Below, in pieces: positions 1 through 8,727 of a stretch of DNA of 64,000 bases; within the stretch, counting starts at the first letter, position 1, and every line of letters starts with the position of its first letter. This stretch comes from RYN-133 sp963785425 (GTDB taxonomy: Bacteria > Actinomycetota > Actinomycetes > Mycobacteriales > Jatrophihabitantaceae): contig CAWAVG010000004.1 in assembly GCA_963785425.1 (NCBI GenBank), positions 1,317,132-1,381,131 of the forward strand. The letters run 5' to 3'. The translations under genes were made by a program, and so were the position numbers. The notes beneath the pieces are model-generated. The model did no database searches. It had not been told where the DNA came from and worked only from the letters and a program-made list of their open reading frames with translations.

Positions 1-756
1 CTGTTTACCAATGGGACGCTGTGGCGCGGCGTCGTCGACGAGTTGCAAGACACGAATCGCTGCATAGCCCCCGACTGGCCCCTTGGGTCACACACGCGAC
101 CGCTTCGAGAAGACGCTGACCTACGGCCGCACGCGCTGGCCGCACTCGTTGCAGAGTTCCTGGAGCAGCTCGACCTCCGTGACGTAACGCTCGTGGCGAA
201 TGACACCGGTGGTGCGATCGCGCAGCTCGTCGCGGTACGTCACCCTGAGCGACTAGGTCGCCTCGTCCTCACCTCGTGCGATGCGTTCGACAATTTCTTG
301 CCGGGCATGTTCCGCCCGCTTCAGTATCTGGCGCGCGTGCCGGGCCTCGTCGGCCTCGTCCTGCAGACGCTTCGCTTCCGGCGTCTGCGACGGCTGCCGA
401 TGGCGTTCGGCCTGCTTACCAAGCGACCATCGCCCCACGACATCATCGACGGTTGGTTGCAGCCGGCTCAGCGCAATCGCGCCGTGCGCAAAGAGGGTGA
501 GCGATTTCTGCGTGGTATCGACGCGCGAGTAACGATGGACGCGTCTCGCCAGCTGGCCGACTTCCGCAAGCCGGTCCTGCTCGCGTGGGCTTCGGAGGAC
601 CGGGTGTTTCCGCCGGATCACGCGCGACGCCTGGCCCAGATTCTGCCTGACGCTCGGATCGAGTGGATTGCCGACAGCTACAGCTTCATTCCGGAAGATC
701 AACCGACTCGACTTGGCGAGCTCATCGGCGCGTTCACTGCAGACACGAAAGGCTGA
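1..756 (+). CDS. alpha/beta hydrolase, 5' end cut by window
   Basis: The reading frame is open from base 1, so the N-terminus lies upstream of the window. The visible part has the alpha/beta-hydrolase order: WRGVVDEL and CIAPDWPLGSHTRP (cap-proximal segment), then the nucleophile elbow VANDTGGA, in which the nucleophile position is Asp as in haloalkane dehalogenases and epoxide hydrolases. An acid segment ASEDRVFPPDHA follows. The C-terminal SYSFIPEDQP segment, where the catalytic His is normally expected, shows no His, so hydrolytic activity is uncertain. The stop is 2 bp before the SnoaL-like gene, which suggests an operon. Substrate cannot be inferred. Confidence 0.8.
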   Translation: MFTNGTLWRGVVDELQDTNRCIAPDWPLGSHTRPLREDADLRPHALAALVAEFLEQLDLRDVTLVANDTGGAIAQLVAVRHPERLGRLVLTSCDAFDNFLPGMFRPLQYLARVPGLVGLVLQTLRFRRLRRLPMAFGLLTKRPSPHDIIDGWLQPAQRNRAVRKEGERFLRGIDARVTMDASRQLADFRKPVLLAWASEDRVFPPDHARRLAQILPDARIEWIADSYSFIPEDQPTRLGELIGAFTADTKG

Positions 757-758
757 CA

Positions 759-1274
759 ATGTCCGCACAGCTGCCGCAAGACCCGGTCGCGTTTATCGCG
801 CGGGCCGAGCAAGCAACCAACTCGCGCGACGTCGATTGGGCCATGAGTACGTACGCGAAGACGATCAGGCTCGAGACGTATGGCGACGGTGTCTGCGAGG
901 TAAGCGAGGGCTACGCAGACGTACGCCGCGTCGTGGCGACCATCTATGACTGGCTGCAAGCAATAGACGGGCGCATTCGCAAGACGTTGATCGTTGCTGC
1001 CAACGACGTACTGGTGAACCAGTGGGAGGGCAGCTTGCTCGGCGCCAAGAGCGCTACCTACGGCGCCGAGTTCTGGTACTTCGACGGCACCGGTCACGTG
1101 ACGAGAAACGTGCTCTATCAGTCGCTCGACCCCAAGCCGCTCTTTCATCCCCTCACCGGTGTGCGCAGTCTCTTCAGTCATCCCCGATTGTCCATCAGCT
1201 ACCTCGCCGCTCGCGGACGGGCGAGGCGAGCTAGCCGCGAACCAATTGGGGTGGCGGCCGCCGGTCGGAGTTAG
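759..1274 (+). CDS. SnoaL-like / NTF2-fold protein
   Basis: A 171-aa protein starting at ATG 759, directly after the hydrolase stop. An in-frame extension upstream to 663 would overlap the hydrolase and is unlikely. The segment AEQATNSRDVDWAMSTYAK, followed by a tryptophan-rich beta region (VNQWEGSLL, AEFWYFDGTGHV), is typical of the SnoaL/NTF2-like cone fold used by small isomerases, hydrolases and binding proteins. The last 30 residues are Arg/Ala-rich and look like tail extension. The function may be linked to the preceding hydrolase; no catalytic residues can be assigned. Confidence 0.7.
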   Translation: MSAQLPQDPVAFIARAEQATNSRDVDWAMSTYAKTIRLETYGDGVCEVSEGYADVRRVVATIYDWLQAIDGRIRKTLIVAANDVLVNQWEGSLLGAKSATYGAEFWYFDGTGHVTRNVLYQSLDPKPLFHPLTGVRSLFSHPRLSISYLAARGRARRASREPIGVAAAGRS

Positions 1275-1282
1275 AGCCACTG

Positions 1283-2230
1283 GTGCCGGCGCACGTGAAC
1301 CAGCGTCCAGCCGGCCGACCCGTCAGCACGAGAGCTGTCGGACGGATCTCCCGCGCGGTCGCAGCGTTGCCGCCCGCGTCGTTTTTCCTCACCAGCGCCG
1401 TCTTCCACTACCTGGGCCCGTCGCTTGCAGTCCTGCTCTTCAGTCGAGTCGGCGTCCTGGGGGTCGCCTGGCTTCGTATCCTCTCGGCTGCCATCGTGTT
1501 TCTGGTCTGGCGCCGCCCTTGGCGTGTTCTCTTCGCAGCTCGTCCCGCTCAGCGATGGCTGCTCCTCGGCCTCGGGGCGTTGCTCGCGCTGATGAACTCG
1601 ATGTTCTATCTAGCTATCGACCGGCTGCCACTTTCGACAGTCGGCGCGATCGAGTTTCTCGGCGTCATCGTGCTTGCCGCCGTCGGTGTCCGTACTCGCC
1701 GCAATGTCTTTGCACTCTTCTCGGCCATCGGCGGAGTTCTCGTCCTGACCGATGTCCGCTTGGTCGACGAGCCGCTCGGCTTCGTATTCGCGTTTGGTAA
1801 CTGCCTGGGGTTCATGCTCTACATCATCATCGGCCACCGCATTGCAACGACAGCGTTCGACCGCCAAGGTCACCAGACTTCGTTGGGCGGCATCGATCAA
1901 CTTGGCGCATCGATGCTTATTGCGGCAGTCGTAGCCACTCCCGCGGGAATGAGTTATGCCGCTCCTGCCTTCGCTCATCCGCTCTGGCTGGCATGGGGAG
2001 TAGGTGTCGGCGTTTGTTCGTCGGTCATTCCCTACGTCGCCGACCAATTCGCGATGGCGCGTCTGTCCCGCGCCTCGTTCGCGCTTATGCTCGCGCTCCT
2101 TCCGGCAGCCGCGACGGCGCTCGGACTACTCGTCTTGCATCAGGTGCCGACGTGGCGCGACTTGCTTGGGATCGCACTTGTCATCTTGGGCGTCGCAATC
2201 CACCAGGACATCCGTCGGGCGAACGGCTAA
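1283..2230 (+). CDS. EamA/DMT-family membrane exporter
   Basis: A 315-aa protein with a GTG start at 1283, 9 bp after the SnoaL-like stop. About ten hydrophobic helices in two repeated halves match the drug/metabolite transporter superfamily (EamA, RhtA-like). Recognisable parts are the first-repeat AVLLFSRVGVLGVAWLRI and RLPLSTVGAIEFLGVI and the second-repeat ARLSRASFALMLALLPA followed by a final helix DLLGIALVILGVAIHQD. Members export amino acids, purines or toxic metabolites. Here it closes a likely three-gene operon. Confidence 0.85.
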   Translation: MPAHVNQRPAGRPVSTRAVGRISRAVAALPPASFFLTSAVFHYLGPSLAVLLFSRVGVLGVAWLRILSAAIVFLVWRRPWRVLFAARPAQRWLLLGLGALLALMNSMFYLAIDRLPLSTVGAIEFLGVIVLAAVGVRTRRNVFALFSAIGGVLVLTDVRLVDEPLGFVFAFGNCLGFMLYIIIGHRIATTAFDRQGHQTSLGGIDQLGASMLIAAVVATPAGMSYAAPAFAHPLWLAWGVGVGVCSSVIPYVADQFAMARLSRASFALMLALLPAAATALGLLVLHQVPTWRDLLGIALVILGVAIHQDIRRANG

Positions 2231-3005
2231 GTGACATCGAATCGACATCGACTACAAAGGGGGGGCGGTACGTATCCTTGATCGCTCGTGCAGTTCGCGA
2301 AGCGCGGCGCGATCCCAACGGATCGCGCCCTGAGGCTACGTGCATCGGGTCGGCCGCCCAACTCGGTTCGAGCGGCGGACCGCGCCGATGGGACTTGATG
2401 TCGCGCGAACCAGTTTCGCCCGTGGCCGCGAGAGCCGGCGGCGTCGAGAACGTCGAGACCTATCAGATTGCCTGGGTACGTAGGGGCCGACAGCCAACCG
2501 GTCGCGTCAGTCGCATCCGTCGTTCACCACACCTAAAACGTTTGTCTGTCGAAGATTCGCATCCAACCTACGCGGCGATGCACCGTGTCTCCCTTGGCGC
2601 GTCGGATTAGTTGGTTGCCACCAAGGGCCAGGCAAACCGCGGCTGTGGCAGCGTGAGCGGCAATCAGTGGAGTCCAACCGCTCATCGGGGATTGACCTGC
2701 GTCGCGTCAGACGAGGCGATGTAATTGTGATTGTTATTGCTATTCATAGAGCTACTTCCATATATACCGCAATTGTTTGGTTACTGCAACGAGATGGACG
2801 TACCGTGAGCATTCGAGTGCATCGTCCACGTGCTAGTCAACCTTGACTCAATAGCCGGGCGGAGTTGAGCTCGCGTGCACCTGTTCGCGATGCTTCCGTA
2901 TGGGGCGTGCGATGATCTACTACGTCTGTGGGCAAACCAAGCGGTCTAATTTAGCGGTCAGTCCGTTGCCTTTATACTGCTAATGGCATATAACTTATAT
3001 ACAGT
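2231..3005. other. long intergenic stretch without a supported gene
   Basis: About 775 bp. Open frames here are Arg/Ser-rich and lack recognisable domains. From about 2710 the composition becomes AT-rich. It holds one weak copy of the operator-like motif (2836-2854) and AT-rich promoter-like sequence just before the prepilin gene (TTTATACTG near 2971 and ATATAACTTATATAC near 2989). I see no RNA gene here. Confidence 0.5.
2836..2854 (+). promoter_or_regulatory. operator-like motif, copy 1 (degenerate)
   Basis: Arms GTCAAC and CTTGAC match the first two arms of the repeated motif (GTCAAY MTTGAT, three variable bases, ATCAAC); the third arm is only partly kept (TCAATAG). It lies in the AT-rich gap about 150 bp upstream of the prepilin gene. 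Confidence 0.35.
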
Positions 3006-3595
3006 ATGAAACCTTGCACGGTCCTAAAACATATATCCAGTAAGAACCTCGGACCGTCGGCACGCGGATTCACGCTCGTCGAGTTGCTCATCGTTGTCGT
3101 GGTGGTGGCGATCTCTGCGAGCGTGACGATCGTTGCTTTCAACGGTGTTCAACAGCGAGCTCGGAACGCCTCCATCGAGTCCGGCGTCAATGTCTATGTG
3201 AAAGCTGCAGCTCTATGCGAGCGATAACGGCTCGTTCCCGACGACGTCCTTCGTCTGTCTCGGTGCGAACTATCCAAAGTGATCAATGTTGGACCGGACC
3301 GAACGGCACAAGAACACGGAATGTTTCACCAGCTCTCGACTCGGCGCTGCAACAGTACATTAGCCCAAAACCGACCCTCACCACGAACGTGCTGCAGGTT
3401 ACGAAGTCGCCGGACTACCGGCTCGGAGCGGAATACGTCTTCGTGTGCGCGAATTCGGCGCAAATTATCTACTATCTCGAGGGCGCTGGGCAAACATGTC
3501 TCGATAGCGCCATTGGCACGACCATGTTGCAAGCAACCGAGCGGGTCGCTCGAACCGACCGTAGCTTCCAAGTACCGAATAGCGAGGACCGATGA
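3006..3595 (+). pseudogene. type IV prepilin-like gene with two frameshifts
   Basis: The N-terminus has a class III prepilin signal: a basic leader ending SARG, then FTLVELLIVVVVVAIS with Glu at +5 of the mature protein. The first frame stops at 3227. Removing one A from the AAAG at 3201-3204 gives KLQLYASDNGSFPTTS, which is typical pilin alpha-1/beta sequence. Removing one A from the AAAG at 3276-3279 then continues SDQCWTGPNGTRTRN to the stop at 3595. The repaired protein would be about 196 aa, with Cys pairs in the C-terminal D-region. No pilus assembly genes are nearby. It is either decayed, a sequencing/assembly artefact, or frameshifted deliberately. Confidence 0.8.
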
Positions 3596-3701
3596 ATGAC
3601 AGCAGGCCTCACATCGAGAGAGGCATGGGTGCCCAGGTTGGGCGAGTCATGTCATTCGTGCGGGTGTATCAAACTTTGGCGAAATCGCGTATAATCGAAT
3701 T

Positions 3702-4001
3702 ATGTACGCGCTCGCAATTGTCCGCTATCGACTACCGATTGAAGAGGTCGACGAGGCTCACAGAGTTGCTCATCGGGACTACCTTCGGGACTTGAAGGCA
3801 CGGGGTCTGCTCATTGCATCTGGACCGTTCTGGCCGCACGTCGGTGGAGCGTTCTTGCTCAGAGTGCCGAATGATGGCGGCAAGACGATACTCGACCAGA
3901 TTCGCGACAATGATCCGTTTACGAAACTGAAGTTGGCGCAATACGAACTGCTTCCGTGGAATGTGAAGACAGGCGCCGAGGATCTCGATAACATTCGCTA
4001 A
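3702..4001 (+). CDS. YciI-like protein
   Basis: A 99-aa protein matching the YCII / muconolactone-isomerase-like ferredoxin fold: N-terminal strand YALAIVRYR, then RVAHRDYLRDLKARGLLIASGPF, then a glycine-rich turn and DNDPFTKLKLAQYELLPWNV. In this family the His of the AHRDYL segment and the Asp of DNDPF are the usual conserved polar residues, and both are present. Its 3' end overlaps the convergent MFS gene by 4 bp. The function of YciI proteins is poorly defined. Confidence 0.8.
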   Translation: MYALAIVRYRLPIEEVDEAHRVAHRDYLRDLKARGLLIASGPFWPHVGGAFLLRVPNDGGKTILDQIRDNDPFTKLKLAQYELLPWNVKTGAEDLDNIR

Positions 4002-5227
4002 TCGTGGTCGACCGATCGGTCGTGTTTGATTGCGGTGATAACCCCGGCTAGAGCGATAAGACAGGCGGTAATGACTGCCGTAGTAGACCATCCGAAGTGT
4101 TGGACTGCGGTGGCCCCGAAGGCGGTCCCGATGCTGCCGCCGACGAAGTAGACGACCATGTAACCGCTGTTGAACCGTGCTGGTGCGGTCGGATCTATGG
4201 CCAGTACAGTGCTCTGATTAGCGACCTGAGCAGCGAACAGGCCCGCATCGAACAGTGTCAGGCAAACCATGGTCGCGATCATGCTGTGGAGGACGCTGCT
4301 GCTAACCGTGATGGCTATCGCGGCCAGGACGAGCCCCGCGAGAATGACCGTGCGCGCCCCAACTCTATCGGTCAGTCGTCCAGCGACCTGAGTCGCCACC
4401 AGTCCCGACAGTCCAGCCAGTGCGTAGAGTCCGATTCGCGCGGACGAGTAAGAGAACGGTGGCTGCGACAACGCCACCGCCAGGCCGGTCCAGACAGCAC
4501 AGAAGCCAAAGAACCAAAGGGCGCCCCGTATGGCTGCGAGTCGCAAGGGCGCGTAGCGAACAAACAGGTGTGGTATGGACCCGAGGTTCTTGATGTAGCT
4601 CATGGTCGGAGCTGCTCGCTCCGGCGTCGGCAGGATGAGCAGGCATCCGACCGCAAAGACCGCGCAGGCGCAAGCAAATGTCACGAGCATCCCGCGCCAC
4701 CCGAGATGGTCGGCAACGAACCCGCCCACGATTCGACCGCCAAGGATGCCGGCCGAGATGCCAGCCGTGATGACACCGAGCGTTTGTGCTCGCCTTGCAG
4801 GATTGGCCAGACGCCCTGCGAGCGAACTCATGCAGGCGCCGACCACCGAGCATGCGCCGGTCAGACCAATAAGAATGACGAGCAGCGGCACAGCTCTCAC
4901 TAGAGCGGTCAGCCCTAGCACTGCGGCGAGAACGAAAAACTGGGTGCCTAAAACACGTCGAGGAGTGAACCGATCAATCAGCGGGACCAGCGCAACCAGG
5001 CCCGCGATGTATCCGATAGGACCGCCAGCCAATGCGACGCCGATGTCGGACACTTGCGTTCCCAGCGAGCCGGCAACGTGTGAGACTGATGGTTGGAGTA
5101 CATACAGCGTGGAGGTGCCTAGTGTCGCCGCTAATGACATGAAGATGACGACAGGGCCGCGCAGTTGATCTGATTGAGTGGTGTTTGAGTCCGTAGAGTG
5201 CGACCGTGAGCCTGTCTTTTGAGTCAT
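3998..5227 (-). CDS. MFS transporter
   Basis: A 409-aa protein starting at ATG 5227. It has twelve predicted membrane spans in the AraJ/YgaY-like drug:H+ antiporter arrangement. After a polar 24-residue N-terminus come helix 1 (VIFMSLAATLGTSTLYVLQP), the helix 2-3 loop PLIDRFTPRRVLG (motif A-like) and the sixfold repeat beginning around residue 210. The RLTDRVGARTVIL segment in the second half mirrors motif A. It ends on the YciI-like gene in a tail-to-tail overlap. Export of small toxic metabolites is the likely role; the substrate is unknown. Confidence 0.88.
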   Translation of the reverse strand: MTQKTGSRSHSTDSNTTQSDQLRGPVVIFMSLAATLGTSTLYVLQPSVSHVAGSLGTQVSDIGVALAGGPIGYIAGLVALVPLIDRFTPRRVLGTQFFVLAAVLGLTALVRAVPLLVILIGLTGACSVVGACMSSLAGRLANPARRAQTLGVITAGISAGILGGRIVGGFVADHLGWRGMLVTFACACAVFAVGCLLILPTPERAAPTMSYIKNLGSIPHLFVRYAPLRLAAIRGALWFFGFCAVWTGLAVALSQPPFSYSSARIGLYALAGLSGLVATQVAGRLTDRVGARTVILAGLVLAAIAITVSSSVLHSMIATMVCLTLFDAGLFAAQVANQSTVLAIDPTAPARFNSGYMVVYFVGGSIGTAFGATAVQHFGWSTTAVITACLIALAGVITAIKHDRSVDHD

Positions 5228-5409
5228 AGAACTGCGGCCCCTACGACTCTCAGGGGTTCTTGCGATGCAACCAGTCGGACAACAATTTTCGAGTTCAGGT
5301 TCATTTCTACCTTCACTTAATTATTACGCGACGCCTCGAATTGGTCAATATGCCGACAATGAGTAACGGTATTCCTACTACGAGGATGGGGAAGGGTTGT
5401 ACGGGGATT

Positions 5410-5895
5410 TCATTGCCCCGCCAGATACCTTCGTATGCGCTCGGCGGCGTTTCGCAGTTCCTCATCCGGCAACGGCGGAAAGTTCGGATTGACTTGCAGT
5501 TCGGCACCGGAAGGCAATGTGGTGATTTCGACAGGACTCTTCAGGAGTTGCTCGTTCCACGCGTCGCCGGGCCGGTGAGGCGCTAGGTGGACGTGGAGGT
5601 GTGGAATACTTCCGCCGAAGATGTAGACGTACACCAAGTCCGCTTGCGTCGCGGTCCTGAGCGCCTGAGTGCACCGTGCCAGGACCGGGCCGAAAGACGT
5701 GACTTCGGGGCCATCAAGCGAAGTCACGTCGCTGATATGACGCCGTGGTTCAAGATATGAGAATCCGGCGCTCGGGTCGCCAGTCACGCTTGTGGTGAGA
5801 CGCCACAGGCCGTCTGACCAAACTTCAACCCGAAAGAGCTCGCTGTCGCCGGCTACGCCTTGACAGAGAAGGCAGGGACTGACATCCGACGTCAC
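5410..5895 (-). CDS. HIT-like nucleotide hydrolase/transferase
   Basis: A 161-aa protein with a GTG start at 5895. The N-terminal CLLC pair is like the zinc-binding Cys pair of HIT and GalT proteins. The signature PHLHVHLAPHRPGD contains the histidine triad (H-x-H-x-H) expected for a HIT/GalT-superfamily enzyme that forms a nucleotidyl-His intermediate. The usual middle segment YLEPRRHISDVTSL is also present. The promoter side faces the MFS gene start across 182 bp. Substrate unknown. Confidence 0.75.
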   Translation of the reverse strand: MTSDVSPCLLCQGVAGDSELFRVEVWSDGLWRLTTSVTGDPSAGFSYLEPRRHISDVTSLDGPEVTSFGPVLARCTQALRTATQADLVYVYIFGGSIPHLHVHLAPHRPGDAWNEQLLKSPVEITTLPSGAELQVNPNFPPLPDEELRNAAERIRRYLAGQ

Positions 5896-5980
5896 AGCAG
5901 GTCACCTCGAACCGGTCGTCGTCCGCGACGCAGTAGGCAGATCGCATTGTCGGTCAGTCGAACGCGCCGACGTAAGCGTG

Positions 5981-6000
5981 GTCAATCTTGATCCATCAAC
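5981..6000 (+). promoter_or_regulatory. operator-like motif, copy 2
   Basis: GTCAAT CTTGAT followed by CC and ATCAAC: all three arms of the repeated motif are present, but the spacer before the last arm is one base shorter than in the 21-bp copies. It lies 86 bp upstream of the GTG start of the HIT-like gene. Confidence 0.5.
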
Positions 6001-6059
6001 GTCGCGGACTGTCAGACAAGGGCACGACCGCCTGCGTGTCACGGTCGTGAAAGGCGAAG

Positions 6060-6287
6060 TCATCGGTACAGAGGCACGTCGTTCCAGGTGGCCAGTGCTG
6101 TCAGCTCGTGCTGCATCGACGGCTCCGCCATCCGGTACGCGGCACTGAGGTTTCGGTTGTCGCGTCGCCTTTTGGCCTTCGCGGTCCACCAAGCCGCGAG
6201 GCGTGTGCGGGTCGATGCACCTGGGGTTGGCATCTGTTGGGAGTTCATGTGTTGTAGACGCCGGACGCATGCCCACCGTGAGATCAA
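6060..6287 (-). CDS. possible small hypothetical protein
   Basis: A 75-aa frame with a credible C-terminal half (RLAAWWTAKAKRRRDNRNLSA, then YRMAEPSMQHELTALATWNDV). This resembles the small basic helical proteins common in actinomycetes and is not low-complexity. The N-terminal half is less convincing and the start is uncertain. No function can be given. Confidence 0.35.
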   Translation of the reverse strand: MISRWACVRRLQHMNSQQMPTPGASTRTRLAAWWTAKAKRRRDNRNLSAAYRMAEPSMQHELTALATWNDVPLYR

Positions 6288-6407
6288 CTGGAAGGCGAAC
6301 CTCGAACGTCACCGACCACGTCGGCATCGATCAGGTCGGGTCTTGGAACAGGCTGAAAGAGTAGTCGTGCGGATCTATCGCACTGGAGCACACGGAGCCG
6401 CCGTCCT

Positions 6408-6821
6408 ATGGTCACGGTCATGATCCGGAACTTCCTGCTTGGCGACTATCCAAGTGTCCTGGACCTGTGGGGGCAGGTTGGTACTACGCCGATAGATCGG
6501 CTAGGACTTGAAGCGATCTTGAGCTGGCCGGGTAGTTGCATGCTGGTTGAGGTCGATGACGTCTCGCACATTCAGGGCGTCATCGTTGGGACGTTCGATG
6601 GTCGTCGCGGTTGGCTGCACAGGCTTGCGGTCGCACCCGCGCACCGGCGTGGTGGGATCGCGAGCCGGCTTGTCACCGGGGCAGAGTCGCGACTCGCCAT
6701 GTCTGGGGCAGCGAGGATCAACCTTCTGGTGATGCCCGACAATCTAAGCGCTAGCTCGTTCTGGCGCCGGCTCGGATACGAATCGCAGCCGGACGTCGTG
6801 TTTTCGAAGCCAACGCAGTAA
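6408..6821 (+). CDS. GNAT N-acetyltransferase
   Basis: A 137-aa single-domain GNAT. Starts at ATG 6408 or ATG 6420 are both possible; homologous sequence begins at MIRNF (6420). The acetyl-CoA loop is the motif A segment WLHRLAVAPAHRRGGIASRL (Q/RxxGxG/A type), preceded by the beta-4 strand GVIVGTFDGRRG. Motif B is SASSFWRRLGYE near the C-terminus. Acceptor substrate unknown. Confidence 0.85.
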   Translation: MVTVMIRNFLLGDYPSVLDLWGQVGTTPIDRLGLEAILSWPGSCMLVEVDDVSHIQGVIVGTFDGRRGWLHRLAVAPAHRRGGIASRLVTGAESRLAMSGAARINLLVMPDNLSASSFWRRLGYESQPDVVFSKPTQ

Positions 6822-7040
6822 CAAGGCTGATGCGAGTGGCGATCGCGGCGTCAGTCCGAGCTGACCGAGGGCCTAATGAGCGACGATGTCCATCTCGTTG
6901 AGGGCTCGCCAGTAGCAACGGTGCCACCTGTGCCGCGCGGGCACCGTAGGAGCGTTGACCCCCGCTCGCGCGCCGAGACGCGACGCACACCATGATTACC
7001 GCGTCCAAGCCCGTATCTCGGCGGCGCGCGATGCGTGGGC

Positions 7041-7409
7041 TCACAGCGACGGATCACGCTTTTCTCGCTTCCGGGCAATTCGAATCAACCGCTGCGCGGT
7101 GCCAATGACAGCGGGATCACTGATCGGCAGATCGAAGCCGGTCGATCCATCGAAGATGCGGAAGGCCGGTTCGAGATAGTCGACACGTGCGCTCACAGCC
7201 GGCCACTCGGCCTGCAAGCGGACCAGCTCGGCCGCCCACTCATCCCACTGCGCGTCACTGACGATTGAGGTGTGCAGTCGGTAATAGATCGCCGCATGCA
7301 CGATGAGTTGGCGCCGTCGCCGATGAATCAGTTCGGCGATCGCGCGCTCCTCTGCTGTCATCGCTGGATCGAGATACGACGGCCGAACCGAATCTGGTTG
7401 CGTGGTCAT
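7041..7409 (-). CDS. DNA ligase LigA-related small protein
   Basis: A 122-aa protein; start chosen at ATG 7409 (MTTQPDSVRP) because the longer frame adds non-homologous sequence. The segment HAAIYYRLHTSIVSDAQWDE resembles the N-terminal Ia-type region of NAD-dependent DNA ligases (YY..D...ISDAEYD). There is no adenylation domain, so it cannot be a ligase. This small family occurs mainly in actinomycetes and their phages, which fits a mobile origin. Its role is unknown. Confidence 0.65.
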   Translation of the reverse strand: MTTQPDSVRPSYLDPAMTAEERAIAELIHRRRRQLIVHAAIYYRLHTSIVSDAQWDEWAAELVRLQAEWPAVSARVDYLEPAFRIFDGSTGFDLPISDPAVIGTAQRLIRIARKREKRDPSL

Positions 7410-7455
7410 GATGTCGTCACGAGCGATATCCGGGGGCGAGGCGCAGCGTTCGCGC

Positions 7456-8109
7456 TCAGGCAACGCCGGTCGTAGAGGAGTGCACGTCCGGCATGCCCCA
7501 GCCTCGGGCGAGCGAGGAAGGACGGATCGGCTCCGGGTCGCCGGCGAAGTACTCAGTGAACTTCATGATCAGCGGGTTCCACTTGCGTGGGTCGAAATGG
7601 TCGCGATGGCCGGCCAGCATGACGCTCTCATCGACGATCGTTTCAGTCACTCCGGCCTCGAGCGCGCGAAGCCCCGAATCCGAAGCATCGATCTCGTGGA
7701 TGTTGCGCACTGAAGCGCGTAGCACGATCTTGCATTCGGCGACTGCCGCCGGATGGCTGTCGCCACCGATGGACATCTGCGTCAGCCCGGCTGCAGCGAA
7801 CTTGTCGGGCTCGTAGCGATAGCTGCGAGCCACCTTGTAAGGCGGCACATCCTCGCGTCCGGTCAGCAACGCGATCCGGTCGATTGCATCGACCATCGTC
7901 ACATCGACCAGGTTCAGAACGCAGCTCGGTCGCTGTTGCAAGTTCCTCACCGTGTGCGAGTTGACACTGAGGCCCAGCACCGCGGTGTGTCCCACCCACC
8001 ACGCAGACGACATCGGGGCGATGTTGGTCGTTCCGTCATCGTTGAAGGAACTGACCAGCACGACAGGCGTGCCGAAGTAAAGCATCTTCGGGTCGATCTG
8101 GCGCTTCAT
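7456..8109 (-). CDS. flavin reductase-like FMN-binding split-barrel protein
   Basis: A 217-aa protein starting at ATG 8109 (MKRQIDPKMLYFGTPVVLVSS). The longer open frame upstream to 8529 is compositionally noncoding and is not included. The split-barrel pattern is clear: PVVLVSSFNDDGTTNIAPMSS, then HTVRNLQQRPSCVLNLV, then the C-terminal dimer region. Families with this fold bind FMN and reduce flavin or act as oxidoreductases. No partner monooxygenase is adjacent. Confidence 0.8.
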   Translation of the reverse strand: MKRQIDPKMLYFGTPVVLVSSFNDDGTTNIAPMSSAWWVGHTAVLGLSVNSHTVRNLQQRPSCVLNLVDVTMVDAIDRIALLTGREDVPPYKVARSYRYEPDKFAAAGLTQMSIGGDSHPAAVAECKIVLRASVRNIHEIDASDSGLRALEAGVTETIVDESVMLAGHRDHFDPRKWNPLIMKFTEYFAGDPEPIRPSSLARGWGMPDVHSSTTGVA

Positions 8110-8538
8110 CTCGGGCCTCCATCTTGTGTCGGATCGTCCTCTTGTCCTGAAGACGCCCGCCATGCCCGAAACGTGAGACAGCAATCCGACGACCGGCAAG
8201 GTGTGACCCGGACCATGGGTTTCAGTGGATGCGCAGCCGTTGGCCTCACCTGCAGCAACGGCGAGCCGGACTTTGATACAGACGCCGTTGGTGTCAGCGA
8301 CGCCCGCGCGCTTTCTAGTCGCGAATCCCGCAAGCGGATCGGTTGGTGAGCCCCCGGCGAAGGGGTCAACAAGCAACTCGTAGGGGAGACAGGACCGACA
8401 GTCAGGCTCAAGCGGAGCGGTGAACCGGACGGCGTCGACTTCTCGTTGCCCCTCGAGGAGGGCCCACGCGCCTCGAGTACGCCTTCCTCTGACTCGAGCA
8501 GGACCCTCACGACCGTACGGCCGTGGCACACTCGTGAA

Positions 8539-8727
8539 ATGACCGAGCCGCCCGACGGGCTAGCGCCGTACCGCGTGCTGACCGGTCCCGACGACGACCA
8601 ATTCTGTAAACGAGTCAGCGATGCCCTTTCGCTCGGCTACCGGCTTTACCAAGGCCCGGCGGTCACCTTCAACGGCGTGGACGTCATCGTCGCGCAGGCG
8701 TTGCTTTGGCCATCGCCACCGAACTGA
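8539..8727 (+). CDS. DUF1737-domain protein
   Basis: A 62-aa protein from ATG 8539. The core APYRVLTGPDDDQFCKRVSD, then LGYRLYQGPAVTFNG and VIVAQAL, is the standard DUF1737 pattern (a small alpha/beta domain of unknown function). The gene is tail-to-tail with the CYTH remnant, whose read-through frame runs across it. Confidence 0.75.
   Translation: MTEPPDGLAPYRVLTGPDDDQFCKRVSDALSLGYRLYQGPAVTFNGVDVIVAQALLWPSPPN

Larger units (their letters stand above)
5896..6407. other. gap with one operator-like motif and a doubtful small gene
   Basis: About 510 bp upstream of the HIT-like gene and of the acetyltransferase. It contains operator-like copy 2 at 5981-6000. The only frame that reads like protein is a minus-strand one around 6060-6287; other frames are low-complexity Arg/Thr/Ser. 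Confidence 0.45.

Noticed and set aside
1993..2610. A 205-codon open frame across the end of the EamA gene and the following gap
   Set aside because: It overlaps the real exporter in another frame and its composition is Arg/Ser-rich without any domain; typical chance frame in high-GC DNA.
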